Below, one piece after another: positions 7,767 through 14,940 of a DNA stretch of 64,000 nt (position 1 is its first letter; every line of letters begins with the position of its first letter). The notes under the pieces were generated by a model. The model was not told the origin of the DNA. It made no database searches and worked only from the letters and a program-made list of their open reading frames with translations. Where the stretch lies: contig NZ_FPAB01000007.1 in the NCBI RefSeq assembly GCF_900116145.1, forward strand, positions 33,316 through 97,315. Reading direction: 5' to 3'. Source of the DNA: Streptomyces harbinensis (GTDB taxonomy: Bacteria > Actinomycetota > Actinomycetes > Streptomycetales > Streptomycetaceae). The translations under genes and the position numbers were made by a program.

Positions 7767-8986
7767 CGCGGCAGCTCCGCCAGCGGCCCCGACGGTGATC
7801 CGCAGTACTCCCGTACGGCGCTGGTCCTGGCCACCACCCGGCCCCGGTGGATCACCACCCGGCTGTAGGCCAGCGACAGCGCCCCGGGCAGGTTCTCGCC
7901 GCGCACCGCCAGCAGTTCGGCCGGGAAGCCGGGCTCGATGCGCACCTTCGGCAGTCCGAGCACGGCGCGCGCCGCCGAGCTGACCGCCCGGTACGCGCCG
8001 AAGGTGTCGCAGGCCCCGCGCACCGCCAGCAGATACGCGGCCTCCAGCGGATCGCCGCGCCCGACCGGGTTGCCCGCGTCCCGGACCGCGCCGCTGCCGG
8101 CCGCCACCGTCACCCCGGCGGCCAGCAGCGTCCGTACCGGCGGGGTCGGCGGCCAGGCCGGGCGGCGCGGCGGCAGGGCGGCGCACGGGGACTGCGGCAG
8201 GCAGCTCACCGCCACCCCGGCCGCCGCGAGCTGGTCGGCGGCGCGGGCCGCGCCCTCCGGCGGCAGCAGGGACAGGCCGGTGCACGGGCCGAGCGTGACG
8301 GCGGTGCGGCAGGCCCCGGCGGCGGTCACCAGCCGGGCGAACCTGGCCGGGTCGTCGGCGTCGGTGTGCAGGTCGATGGGGCAGTCCCGGTCGTCCGCGA
8401 TGGCCAGCACGATCTCCGCGTACCCGGCCGGGTCCGGGTCGAGGTCCGGGCAGCCGCCGAGCGTGGTGCCGGCGAGCTGGGCGGCCTCCGCGAGCTGGGC
8501 GCGGTTGTCCGCGCCAGCCAGCCCGGTCAGTACCCGGGGCGCGGCCACCGGCTGGAGTTCGGCGAGCCCGAGGAGCGCCCGGCGCGCGCCCTGGGCGGCC
8601 TCCAGGGCGCGCAGCCCGAGGACGTCGCCGATCCTGATCTGGCTGCGCTGGGCGGTGGCGCCGTGGCTGAGCTGGAGCAGCGCGGCCTCGATGATGCGGC
8701 GCCGCAGCCGGTCCGGTTCCTCCGAAGGGGGTCCGCCACCGCCGCTGGTGAGGGCCGTGTCGTGGTGGGCGTGCGGTTCGGCGGGGGCGGGCAGCAGCAG
8801 ATAGCCGCCCAGGTCGAGGCGCTGGGTGCCGGGCGCTGCGGCCAGGCTCCCGGGGGTGCCGACGGCCTCGACCCGGCCGCCGCCGAGGCGGACGTCCACG
8901 GTACGGCCGTCGGCCAGCCGGGCTCCGCTGAGCAGCAGTGCGCTCGTGGTGGCGGCGGCAGCGGTGCGGTCGCGGTGGTCGGGCAC
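7745..8986 (-). CDS. Amidohydrolase-superfamily protein, probably catalytically degenerate
   Basis: 413 aa from GTG 8986, with cytosine-deaminase/TRZ-like architecture. Seen: the first metal motif is kept (His72-x-His74) and His207 in DLHTD fits the second histidine. The position expected to hold the third histidine reads VTLGPCTGLS (Pro234), and the segment expected to be GHDD/GTDN reads AGSGAVRD (Ser298-Gly299-Ala300), so the catalytic and metal-binding aspartates are missing. Known: this superfamily needs these ligands for hydrolysis. Inference: a pseudoenzyme or one with changed chemistry. Upstream lie the Thr and Met tRNAs in the opposite direction. Confidence 0.75.
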   Translation of the reverse strand: MPDHRDRTAAAATTSALLLSGARLADGRTVDVRLGGGRVEAVGTPGSLAAAPGTQRLDLGGYLLLPAPAEPHAHHDTALTSGGGGPPSEEPDRLRRRIIEAALLQLSHGATAQRSQIRIGDVLGLRALEAAQGARRALLGLAELQPVAAPRVLTGLAGADNRAQLAEAAQLAGTTLGGCPDLDPDPAGYAEIVLAIADDRDCPIDLHTDADDPARFARLVTAAGACRTAVTLGPCTGLSLLPPEGAARAADQLAAAGVAVSCLPQSPCAALPPRRPAWPPTPPVRTLLAAGVTVAAGSGAVRDAGNPVGRGDPLEAAYLLAVRGACDTFGAYRAVSSAARAVLGLPKVRIEPGFPAELLAVRGENLPGALSLAYSRVVIHRGRVVARTSAVREYCGSPSGPLAELPRQLDSRN

Positions 8987-9142
8987 GAGGCGAGGCTAGT
9001 TCGCCCGGGGTGGTTGGGTGGGGAAGAAGCCATTAGTCGTACTGCTGTGGTTTCCGGGGACTTGGGTGGTGTTGGGCGGGCTCGGGGTGTCCCTGAACGG
9101 ATTTCGTCTTCGGCCCCGGAGCGTGTAATCTCTTTCTCGCTC

Positions 9143-9215
9143 GCCCCAATAGCTCAGTCGGCAGAGCGTCTCCATGGTAAGGAGAAGGTCAACGGTTCGA
9201 TTCCGTTTTGGGGCT
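9143..9215 (+). tRNA. tRNA-Thr (GGU anticodon)
   Basis: 73-nt cloverleaf: acceptor GCCCCAA pairs with TTGGGGC, anticodon stem TCTCC/GGAGA encloses a seven-base loop with anticodon GGT, and the T arm contains TTCGATT. The CCA end is not encoded. A TAATCT hexamer ends 14 bases upstream. Thr-Met-rpmG order is shared with mycobacteria. Confidence 0.95.
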
Positions 9216-9262
9216 CTGAGATGTGAGGTCTTCCTCCTGAGGGCGGGAGCCGCGCAGCTCGT

Positions 9263-9335
9263 GGCGGCGTAGCTCAGTCGGTAGAGCAAACGGCTCATAA
9301 TCGTTGTGTCACCGGTTCAAGTCCGGTCGCCGCTA
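9263..9335 (+). tRNA. tRNA-Met (CAU anticodon, elongator type)
   Basis: 73-nt cloverleaf: acceptor GGCGGCG/CGCCGCT ends with a G-U pair, D arm GCTC..GAGC, anticodon loop CTCATAA with CAT, T loop TTCAAGT. It lacks the unpaired first base and three-GC anticodon stem of an initiator. CCA is not encoded. It lies 47 bases after tRNA-Thr. Confidence 0.94.
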
Positions 9336-9425
9336 CTTCACTCCGAGTAGCCGATTGCGGGGTCGGTCCTCCGATCGGCTACTCTTCCCTGTGTTGAACC
9401 CGTCCATCCGTCAAGGAGCACTCAC

Positions 9426-9590
9426 GTGGCTGCCACCGACGTCCGCCCGAAGATCACGCTGGCCTGCGTGGAGTGCAAGGAGCGGAACTACATCACCAAG
9501 AAGAACCGGCGCAACGACCCGGATCGTCTTGAGCTGAAGAAGCACTGCCCGCGCTGCAACGTCCACACGGCGCACCGCGAGACCCGCTGA
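9426..9590 (+). CDS. rpmG: 50S ribosomal protein L33
   Basis: 54 aa from GTG 9426 with AAGGAG eight bases upstream. Seen: the L33 core ITLACVECKERNYITKKNRR and a zinc ribbon of two CxxC pairs (CVEC, CPRC), i.e. the zinc-containing paralogue, which in actinobacteria is usually Zur-independent when it sits in this place. It binds 23S rRNA near the E site. It stands between tRNA-Met and hadA and is followed by a strong terminator. Confidence 0.95.
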   Translation: MAATDVRPKITLACVECKERNYITKKNRRNDPDRLELKKHCPRCNVHTAHRETR

Positions 9591-9601
9591 CTTGTCACTG
9601 T

Positions 9602-9637
9602 GCGAGGCCGCCCCCGGTTCTTCGGGGGCGGCCTCGC
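9602..9637 (+). terminator. rpmG terminator hairpin
   Basis: Perfect 15-bp stem (9602-9616 with 9623-9637) and six-base loop GTTCTT, beginning 11 bases after the rpmG stop. There is no U-tract, as is usual for actinobacterial hairpin terminators. It separates rpmG from hadA. Confidence 0.75.
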
Positions 9638-9663
9638 GTGATTTCTGGGAGGTTGACGGCCCG

Positions 9664-10119
9664 ATGGCCCTGGACCAGTCCTTCACCGGGCGGACCTATC
9701 CGCCGACCGAGCCGTACGAGGTGGGGCGGGAGAAGATCCGCGAGTTCGCGGTGGCGATCGGGGACGCGAACCCGGCGTACACCGACCCGGCCGCCGCGCG
9801 GGCGCTGGGGCACCCGGATGTGATCGCCCCGCCGACGTTCGTCTTCTCGATCACCTTCGCCGCCGCCGAGATGGTGACCCAGGACCCGAAGCTGGGCCTG
9901 GACTACAGCCGGGTGGTGCACGGTGACCAGAAGTTCCGCTACAGCCGTCCGGTGGTGGCCGGCGACGTGCTCACGGTGACCTCGGTGATCGAGTCCGTGA
10001 AGTCGATGGCGGGCAACGACATCCTGGACATCCGCGGCGATGTGCACGATGCCGCGGGCGAGCATGTGGTGACCGCGTACACCAAGCTGGTGGCGCGCGC
10101 GCCGGAGGAGGACAAGTGA
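9664..10119 (+). CDS. hadA: MaoC-like 3-hydroxyacyl dehydratase subunit (HadA-like)
   Basis: 151 aa from ATG 9664, preceded by GGGAGG. Seen: an N-terminal MaoC/hot-dog domain (FAVAIGDANPAYTD, ALGHPDVIAPPTF) lacking the full hydratase D-x-N-x-H motif, as in the substrate-binding HadA subunit of mycobacteria (158 aa). Known: HadA pairs with HadB to dehydrate 3-hydroxyacyl-ACP in type II fatty acid synthesis. The stop overlaps the hadB GTG by 4 bp. The rpmG-hadA-hadB order matches Mycobacterium tuberculosis, supporting orthology; no hadC follows here. Confidence 0.82.
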   Translation: MALDQSFTGRTYPPTEPYEVGREKIREFAVAIGDANPAYTDPAAARALGHPDVIAPPTFVFSITFAAAEMVTQDPKLGLDYSRVVHGDQKFRYSRPVVAGDVLTVTSVIESVKSMAGNDILDIRGDVHDAAGEHVVTAYTKLVARAPEEDK

Positions 10120-10550
10120 CCGCGCGGATCGCGTACGCCGATGTCGAGGTGGGTACGGAGCTGCCGGCCCGTACGTTCCCGGTGACCCGCGCCACGCTGG
10201 TGCGGTACGCGGGGGCCTCGGGGGATTTCAACCCCATCCACTGGAACGAGCGCTTCGCCAAGGGCGTCGGGCTGCCCGATGTGATCGCGCACGGCATGTT
10301 CACCATGGCCGAGGCAGCCCGGGTGGTCACCGACTGGGCCGGGGATCCGGCGGCCGTGGTGGAGTACGGGGTGCGGTTCACCAACCCCGTGGTGGTGCCG
10401 GACGACGACACCGGGGCGGAGATCGAGGTCTCGGCGAAGGTCGCGGCCAAGCTGGACGACGAGGCGCGGACGGTGCGGGTCGATCTGGTGGCGCGCAGCG
10501 CGGGCGTCAAGGTGCTGGGGCTGTCCCGGGCCGTGGTGCGGCTGGCCTGA
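10116..10550 (+). CDS. hadB: MaoC-like 3-hydroxyacyl dehydratase catalytic subunit (HadB-like)
   Basis: 144 aa from GTG 10116, overlapping the hadA stop by 4 bp. Seen: the catalytic hydratase-2 motif GDFNPIHWNERFA with Asp-x-Asn-Pro-x-His near residues 36-41, followed by GLPDVIAHGMFTMA. Known: this subunit carries the catalytic Asp/His of the HadAB hot-dog heterodimer in FAS-II. The gene ends before a TetR gene with its own promoter, so hadAB is a two-gene operon. Confidence 0.85.
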   Translation: MTARIAYADVEVGTELPARTFPVTRATLVRYAGASGDFNPIHWNERFAKGVGLPDVIAHGMFTMAEAARVVTDWAGDPAAVVEYGVRFTNPVVVPDDDTGAEIEVSAKVAAKLDDEARTVRVDLVARSAGVKVLGLSRAVVRLA

Positions 10551-10580
10551 GCGGGCCGGCATCGCCTTTCGTCGCCCCCG

Positions 10581-10610
10581 TTGACAACATAGTGATTGGT
10601 CAATAACTTT
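10581..10610 (+). promoter_or_regulatory. Leaderless tetR promoter with operator in the spacer
   Basis: Consensus -35 TTGACA (10581-10586), 17-base spacer, -10 TAACTT (10604-10609); ATG 10616 is seven bases later, so the mRNA should be leaderless. A 20-bp site, 10591-10610, lies between and over the elements. Its reverse complement recurs upstream of the MFS gene at 11241-11260 with 19 of 20 bases identical. Confidence 0.75.
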
Positions 10611-10615
10611 CTCGT

Positions 10616-11191
10616 ATGGCCAGGGACAGCGGCAGGATGACGGCTCAGGAGCGGCGGACCGCCGTCATCCGCGCCGCCGTCACCGAGTTCGCCAGGGGCG
10701 GCTACGCGGGAACCACCACCGCCGCCATCGCCCGCCGGGTCGGGGTCTCGCAGCCGTATCTCTTCCGGCTGTTCCCCGACAAGCGGGCGATCTTCCTGGC
10801 CGCCGCCGACCACTGCACGGCGGAGATCCGGCGCGCCTTCGAGCGGGCGGGCGAGGGCCTGGAGCCACGGGCCGCGCACGACGCGATGGCGGAGGCGTAC
10901 ACCGGGCTCACCGCCGATCGCGACAAGCTCATGTTCCAGATGCAGATGTACGCCGCGGTGTACACCGCGGAGTCGGACGGGGACGAGGAGTTCGCCGCCC
11001 GGATCCGCGCGCACTGGAACGAGCTGTTCGAGGCCGTGCATCTGCGGCTGGGGGCGGACGGCCGGGAGACCGCCGACTTCCTCGGTACCGGCATGCTCAT
11101 CAATGTGCTGCTCGCGCTCGGCTTCCCGGCGGACCATCCGCTGTGGGTCGCCTGCGGGCACGACCATCCCGGCAAGAGGCGCTACGGCTGA
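10616..11191 (+). CDS. TetR/AcrR-family repressor of the adjacent MFS pump
   Basis: 191 aa. Seen: an N-terminal TetR HTH domain (about 12-58; GGYAGTTTAAIARRVGVSQPYLFRLF) and a helical ligand domain. The start at ATG 10616 follows from the leaderless promoter; no ribosome binding site is present. The matching 20-bp repeats before this gene and before the MFS gene 50 bases downstream of its promoterless gap point to autoregulation and control of efflux. The inducer is unknown; it is probably the pump substrate, as in other TetR-efflux pairs. Confidence 0.88.
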   Translation: MARDSGRMTAQERRTAVIRAAVTEFARGGYAGTTTAAIARRVGVSQPYLFRLFPDKRAIFLAAADHCTAEIRRAFERAGEGLEPRAAHDAMAEAYTGLTADRDKLMFQMQMYAAVYTAESDGDEEFAARIRAHWNELFEAVHLRLGADGRETADFLGTGMLINVLLALGFPADHPLWVACGHDHPGKRRYG

Positions 11192-11240
11192 CCCGGCGAC
11201 CCCCGCCGGCGCCGCCGGTGGGGGCACCCGTCTGTCCATG

Positions 11241-11260
11241 AAAGTTATTGATCAATCACT
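11241..11260. promoter_or_regulatory. TetR operator upstream of MFS pump
   Basis: AAAGTTATTGATCAATCACT, the reverse complement of the tetR operator with one base changed; the core TTGATCAA is a perfect palindrome. A TAGATT hexamer (11260-11265) directly follows and could be the -10 of the MFS promoter, so a bound repressor would block it. Confidence 0.7.
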
Positions 11261-11278
11261 AGATTCCCTGGGGGGAAG

Positions 11279-12733
11279 ATGTCCGACACCCGGCACTCAC
11301 CGCGCCGTCCGCGCGCGGTCGTCGTGTGGACCCTGCTGCTCACCTCGGCCGCCACCTTCATGGCGTCCCTGGACAACCTCGTCGTCACCACCGCCCTGCC
11401 CATCATCCGCGAGGACCTCGGCGGCGACCTCGCCGCGCTGGAGTGGATCGTCAACGGCTACACCCTGCCGTTCGCCTGCCTGCTGCTCTTCGCCTCCGCG
11501 CTCGGCGACCGCTACGGCCGCCGGCGGGTCTTCGCCTCCGGCGTCGCCCTCTTCACCCTCGCCTCGGCCGGCGCAGCCCTCGCCGGCTCCACCGACGCGC
11601 TGATAGCCGCCCGTGCCGTCCAGGGCGCCGCCGCCGCTGCGCTCATCCCGCTCAGCCTCACCCTGATCTCCGCCGCCGTCCCGCCCGAGCGGCGCGGCGC
11701 CGCCTTCGGGATCTGGGGCGCGGTCAACGGCCTCGCCATCGCCGGTGGCCCGCTCGTCGGCGGCACCATCACCGAACACCTGTCCTGGCACTGGATCTTC
11801 TGGCTGAACATCCCGATCGGCCTGCTCGTGCTGCCCCTGGTCCTGACCCGGCTCCCCGAGAGCCGCGGCCCCGTCAAGCGGCTCGACGCGGTGGGCACCG
11901 CACTGGCCAGCGCCGGCCTCTTCGGCGTCGTCCTCGCCATCGTCCGCGCCCACGAGCACGGCTGGACCTCCACCACCGTCCTGGCCGGCTTCGCGCTCGG
12001 CGCGGTCCTGCTGTACGCCTTCGTCCGCCACGAGTCCCGCACCCCCGAGCCGCTGCTGCCGCTGGGCCTCTTCCGCTCCCGCGCCTTCACCGCGATCAAC
12101 ATCACCAGCCTGCTGATGTACGCCGGGATGTTCGGCTCGATCTTCCTGCTCACCCAGTTCCTCCAGCTGATCATGGGCTACTCGCCCATGGAGGCCGGGG
12201 TGCGGATGCTGCCGTGGACCGCGATGCCGATGATCGTCGCCCCGCTGGCCGGCGCCCTCACCGACCGGATCGGCGGCCGGCCCGTCGTCGCCTCCGGGCT
12301 GCTGCTGATGGCGATCGGCATGGGCTGGTTCGCGCTGTACGCCGATCCCGCCGTCTCGTACGCCGGCATGGTGCCCGCCTTCATCCTGTGCGGCATCGGC
12401 ATGGCCATGTTCTTCGCACCGTCCGGGGCGATGGCGATGGGCGCCGTGCCCCCGGGCATGCAGGGCATCGCCTCCGGCGTCAACAACTCCGCCCGCGAGG
12501 TCGGCGGCGCGCTCGGGGTCGCCGTCCTCGCCTCGGTCTTCGCCGCCCGCGGCGGCTACGCCTCCGGCCAGGAGTTCACCGACGGCCTGGTCCCGGCGCT
12601 GTGGGTGGCCGTCGGGCTGCTGGTGGTCTCGGCCGCCGTCATCACCTGGCTGCCCCGGCGGGAGGACGGCCGGCCGGGACCCGTGCCCGGCGAGACCCCC
12701 GGCGCCCGGCCCGCCGACCGCGTCCCGGCCTGA
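11279..12733 (+). CDS. MFS drug:H+ antiporter, DHA2 (EmrB/QacA) family, 14 TM
   Basis: 484 aa. Seen: about 14 hydrophobic segments; motif A-like GDRYGRRRVF between TM2 and TM3; the DHA2 start FMASLDNLVVTTALPII in TM1; and motif C-like AIAGGPLVGG in TM5. Known: proton-driven export of lipophilic or cationic toxicants and of self-made antibiotics. A purine-rich GGGGGAAG abuts ATG 11279, an unusually short spacing. It is controlled by the upstream TetR through the shared operator and followed by a 15-bp terminator. The substrate is unknown. Confidence 0.9.
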   Translation: MSDTRHSPRRPRAVVVWTLLLTSAATFMASLDNLVVTTALPIIREDLGGDLAALEWIVNGYTLPFACLLLFASALGDRYGRRRVFASGVALFTLASAGAALAGSTDALIAARAVQGAAAAALIPLSLTLISAAVPPERRGAAFGIWGAVNGLAIAGGPLVGGTITEHLSWHWIFWLNIPIGLLVLPLVLTRLPESRGPVKRLDAVGTALASAGLFGVVLAIVRAHEHGWTSTTVLAGFALGAVLLYAFVRHESRTPEPLLPLGLFRSRAFTAINITSLLMYAGMFGSIFLLTQFLQLIMGYSPMEAGVRMLPWTAMPMIVAPLAGALTDRIGGRPVVASGLLLMAIGMGWFALYADPAVSYAGMVPAFILCGIGMAMFFAPSGAMAMGAVPPGMQGIASGVNNSAREVGGALGVAVLASVFAARGGYASGQEFTDGLVPALWVAVGLLVVSAAVITWLPRREDGRPGPVPGETPGARPADRVPA

Positions 12734-12738
12734 CCCGC

Positions 12739-12773
12739 CCCGGACCGTTCCCCGTGCGGGGGAACGGTCCGGG
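12739..12773 (+). terminator. MFS gene terminator
   Basis: Perfect 15-bp stem (12739-12753 with 12759-12773), five-base loop GTGCG, starting five bases after the MFS stop and ending 27 bases before the murB start. Confidence 0.75.
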
Positions 12774-12799
12774 CGCCGGCCGGGCCGTATTCTGGGCGG

Positions 12800-13864
12800 G
12801 TGCTCGAAACCACTGAGACCGCCGGTACCGTCCTCGCCGATCTGACCACTTTCCGGCTCGGCGGCCCCGCCGACCGGCTGGTCACCGCGAGCACCGACGC
12901 CGAGGTCGTCGCCACCGTCGAGGAAGCCGACGCCACCGGCACCCCGCTGCTGATCATCGGCGGCGGCAGCAACCTGCTGATCGCCGACGAGGGCTTCCGC
13001 GGTACCGCCCTGCGCATCGCCACCACCGGCTACCACCTGGACGGCACCCGCCTGGAGCTGGCTGCCGGCGAGGTGTGGTCGGACGCGGTGGCCCGCACCG
13101 TCGAGGCCGGGCTGGCCGGCATCGAATGCCTGGCCGGCATCCCCGGCTCGGCCGGCGCCACCCCCATCCAGAACGTCGGCGCCTACGGCCAGGAGGTCTC
13201 CTCGGTCATCACCGAGGTCATCGCCTACGACCGCACCGAGCGCCGCACCGTCACCCTGCCCGCCGCCGCCTGCGGCTTCGGCTACCGGCACAGCCGCTTC
13301 AAGGCCGACCCGCACCGGTACGTCGTCCTGCGGGTCCGCTTCGCCCTGGAGGACGCCGGCGGGCTCTCCGCCCCCCTCGCCTACCCCGAGACCGCCCGCG
13401 CCCTCGGCGTCGCCGCCGGCGAGCGGGTGCCCGCCGCCACCGCCCGCGCGACCGTCCTCGCGCTGCGGGCCGGCAAGGGCATGGTCCTCGACCCCGCCGA
13501 CCACGACACCTGGTCGGCCGGCTCCTTCTTCACCAACCCGCTGCTCACCGACACCGACTTCGCCGCCTTCCGGGAGCGGGTCGCCCAGCGGCTCGGCCCC
13601 GGCACCGAGCCCCCCGCCTTCCCGGCCGGCGAGGGCCGCACCAAGACCTCCGCCGCCTGGCTGATCGACAAGGCCGGCTTCACCAAGGGGTACGGCACAG
13701 GACCGGCCCGCATCTCCGGCAAGCACACCCTCGCCCTCACCAACCGGGGCGGCGCCACCACCGCCGATCTGCTCGCCCTCGCCCGCGAGGTGCGCGACGG
13801 CGTGCACGCCGCCTTCGGCGTCACCCTGGTCAACGAGCCGGTGACGGTCGGCGTCAGCCTCTGA
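12800..13864 (+). CDS. murB: UDP-N-acetylenolpyruvoylglucosamine reductase
   Basis: 354 aa, type I MurB. Seen: FAD-binding LIIGGGSNLLIAD (51-63), GIPGSAGATPIQNVGAYGQE (113-132), Tyr162-Arg163 in GYRHSRF, catalytic Ser242 in AGSFFTNP and Glu346 in NEPVTVG. It reduces enolpyruvyl-UDP-GlcNAc to UDP-MurNAc with NADPH, the second committed step of peptidoglycan synthesis in the cytoplasm. TATTCT ends seven bases before GTG 12800 and no ribosome binding site is present, so it is probably leaderless. The family length is normal. Confidence 0.95.
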   Translation: MLETTETAGTVLADLTTFRLGGPADRLVTASTDAEVVATVEEADATGTPLLIIGGGSNLLIADEGFRGTALRIATTGYHLDGTRLELAAGEVWSDAVARTVEAGLAGIECLAGIPGSAGATPIQNVGAYGQEVSSVITEVIAYDRTERRTVTLPAAACGFGYRHSRFKADPHRYVVLRVRFALEDAGGLSAPLAYPETARALGVAAGERVPAATARATVLALRAGKGMVLDPADHDTWSAGSFFTNPLLTDTDFAAFRERVAQRLGPGTEPPAFPAGEGRTKTSAAWLIDKAGFTKGYGTGPARISGKHTLALTNRGGATTADLLALAREVRDGVHAAFGVTLVNEPVTVGVSL

Positions 13865-14018
13865 CCCGTCCCCGCTCCCGCACGCCGTCCGGCCACCCCC
13901 GGGCGACGGCCGCCGAGACGGTCCGGGCACCGCGCCCGGGGAACGCTCCTCGGCGGGGACCCCCGGTACCCACCCACGCATCGGCTGTGGGCCGCCACGG
14001 CCCGCGGGAGGGAACACA

Positions 14019-14900
14019 GTGCGCTCGCACAGGACCCGGCGGCGCGTGCCGCCCGACCAGCAGCGTGCCCGGCGCCCGGCGGCCCCGCCGCCCGGCCCGG
14101 CCGTGCCGCGCGCGGAGGTGGCCGGCGGACACGGCGGGATCGCGACCCGGGCCGGCGGCCGGATCGTGGAGAAACCCACCAACGCGGTCGAACGCGCCTT
14201 CTACGCCGCCCTGCGCGCGGGCCGCCACCCCGGACTCCTCGGCGTGCTCCCGCGCTCCTACACCGCCGCCGAGGTCCGCGCCCTGGACGGCCGGGACGGC
14301 GCGGGCGACGACACTACCCACGTCTACCTGGCCCATCTGACCCACGGCATGACCCGGCCCCGGGTCCTCGACATCAAGGTCGGCTCCGCCACCGCCAGCC
14401 GCCGCGAACTGCTCACCTCCATGTCCCGGGCCCGCGCCCGGATCAAGAAGACCCGGCTGACCCTCGCCGACCGCATCACCGGCTCGGCTACCCGCGGCTA
14501 CCGCGTGGTCGGCAGCACCGGGCTGTGGCGCGGATCCCGGCTGGCGGTGGGACGCGCCTCCGAGGAGATCGTGCGCGGACTCTCCCTGGAGCCCGGCGTC
14601 TACGAAACGCTCGCCGCCCAGCTGGAGCGGATCCGCACGGCCGCCGCCGGCACCGGTCTCGCCTTCCTCGCGGCGAGCGTCCTCATCGCCGTGGACGAGG
14701 ACCCGTACGCGGCCGACCCGGCGCGTACGGTCCGCACCACGCTCGTCGACTTCGCGCACACCTTCGGCCCCGACACCCAGAGCCCGGGGCAGGTGGCGAA
14801 GTACCGGGACCGCTTCGACGCCGGCCTGGCCCGGCTGATCGAGGACGTCCGGGCCGCAGGCGAGGCCAGACGGCGGGCCGAGCGCAAACGCGGCAGCTGA
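14019..14900 (+). CDS. Inositol polyphosphate kinase (IPK) family protein
   Basis: 293 aa from GTG 14019 with GAGGGAA just upstream. After a basic, proline-rich tail (1-30) the IPK (PF03770) features appear in order: VAGGHGG (34-40), EKPTNAVERAFY (51-62), HVYLAHLTHGM (101-111), the family hallmark PxxxDxKxG as PRVLDIKVG (114-122), a Ser...Asp segment SVLIAVDED (220-228) and DFAHT (244-248). Known: eukaryotic IPMK/IP3K/IP6K members phosphorylate inositol phosphates with ATP. Seen but unproved: all catalytic signatures seem intact, so an active kinase is expected; the natural substrate in a bacterium is unknown. It lies alone between murB and the convergent adenosine deaminase gene. Confidence 0.82.
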   Translation: MRSHRTRRRVPPDQQRARRPAAPPPGPAVPRAEVAGGHGGIATRAGGRIVEKPTNAVERAFYAALRAGRHPGLLGVLPRSYTAAEVRALDGRDGAGDDTTHVYLAHLTHGMTRPRVLDIKVGSATASRRELLTSMSRARARIKKTRLTLADRITGSATRGYRVVGSTGLWRGSRLAVGRASEEIVRGLSLEPGVYETLAAQLERIRTAAAGTGLAFLAASVLIAVDEDPYAADPARTVRTTLVDFAHTFGPDTQSPGQVAKYRDRFDAGLARLIEDVRAAGEARRRAERKRGS

Positions 14901-14940
14901 CCCGGGGCGCAGGGACCGGGCCCTGCGGTGGTCCCGCCGG

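Noticed and set aside
9143..9335. tRNA-Thr/tRNA-Met as attachment site of an integrated element
   Set aside because: No integrase, no duplicated tRNA 3' end, and conserved rpmG follows directly.
11297..14182. A 961-codon minus-strand frame across the MFS pump, murB and the IPK-family gene
   Set aside because: It crosses three well-supported genes and is Gly/Asp/Gln-rich repetitive sequence, a GC shadow.
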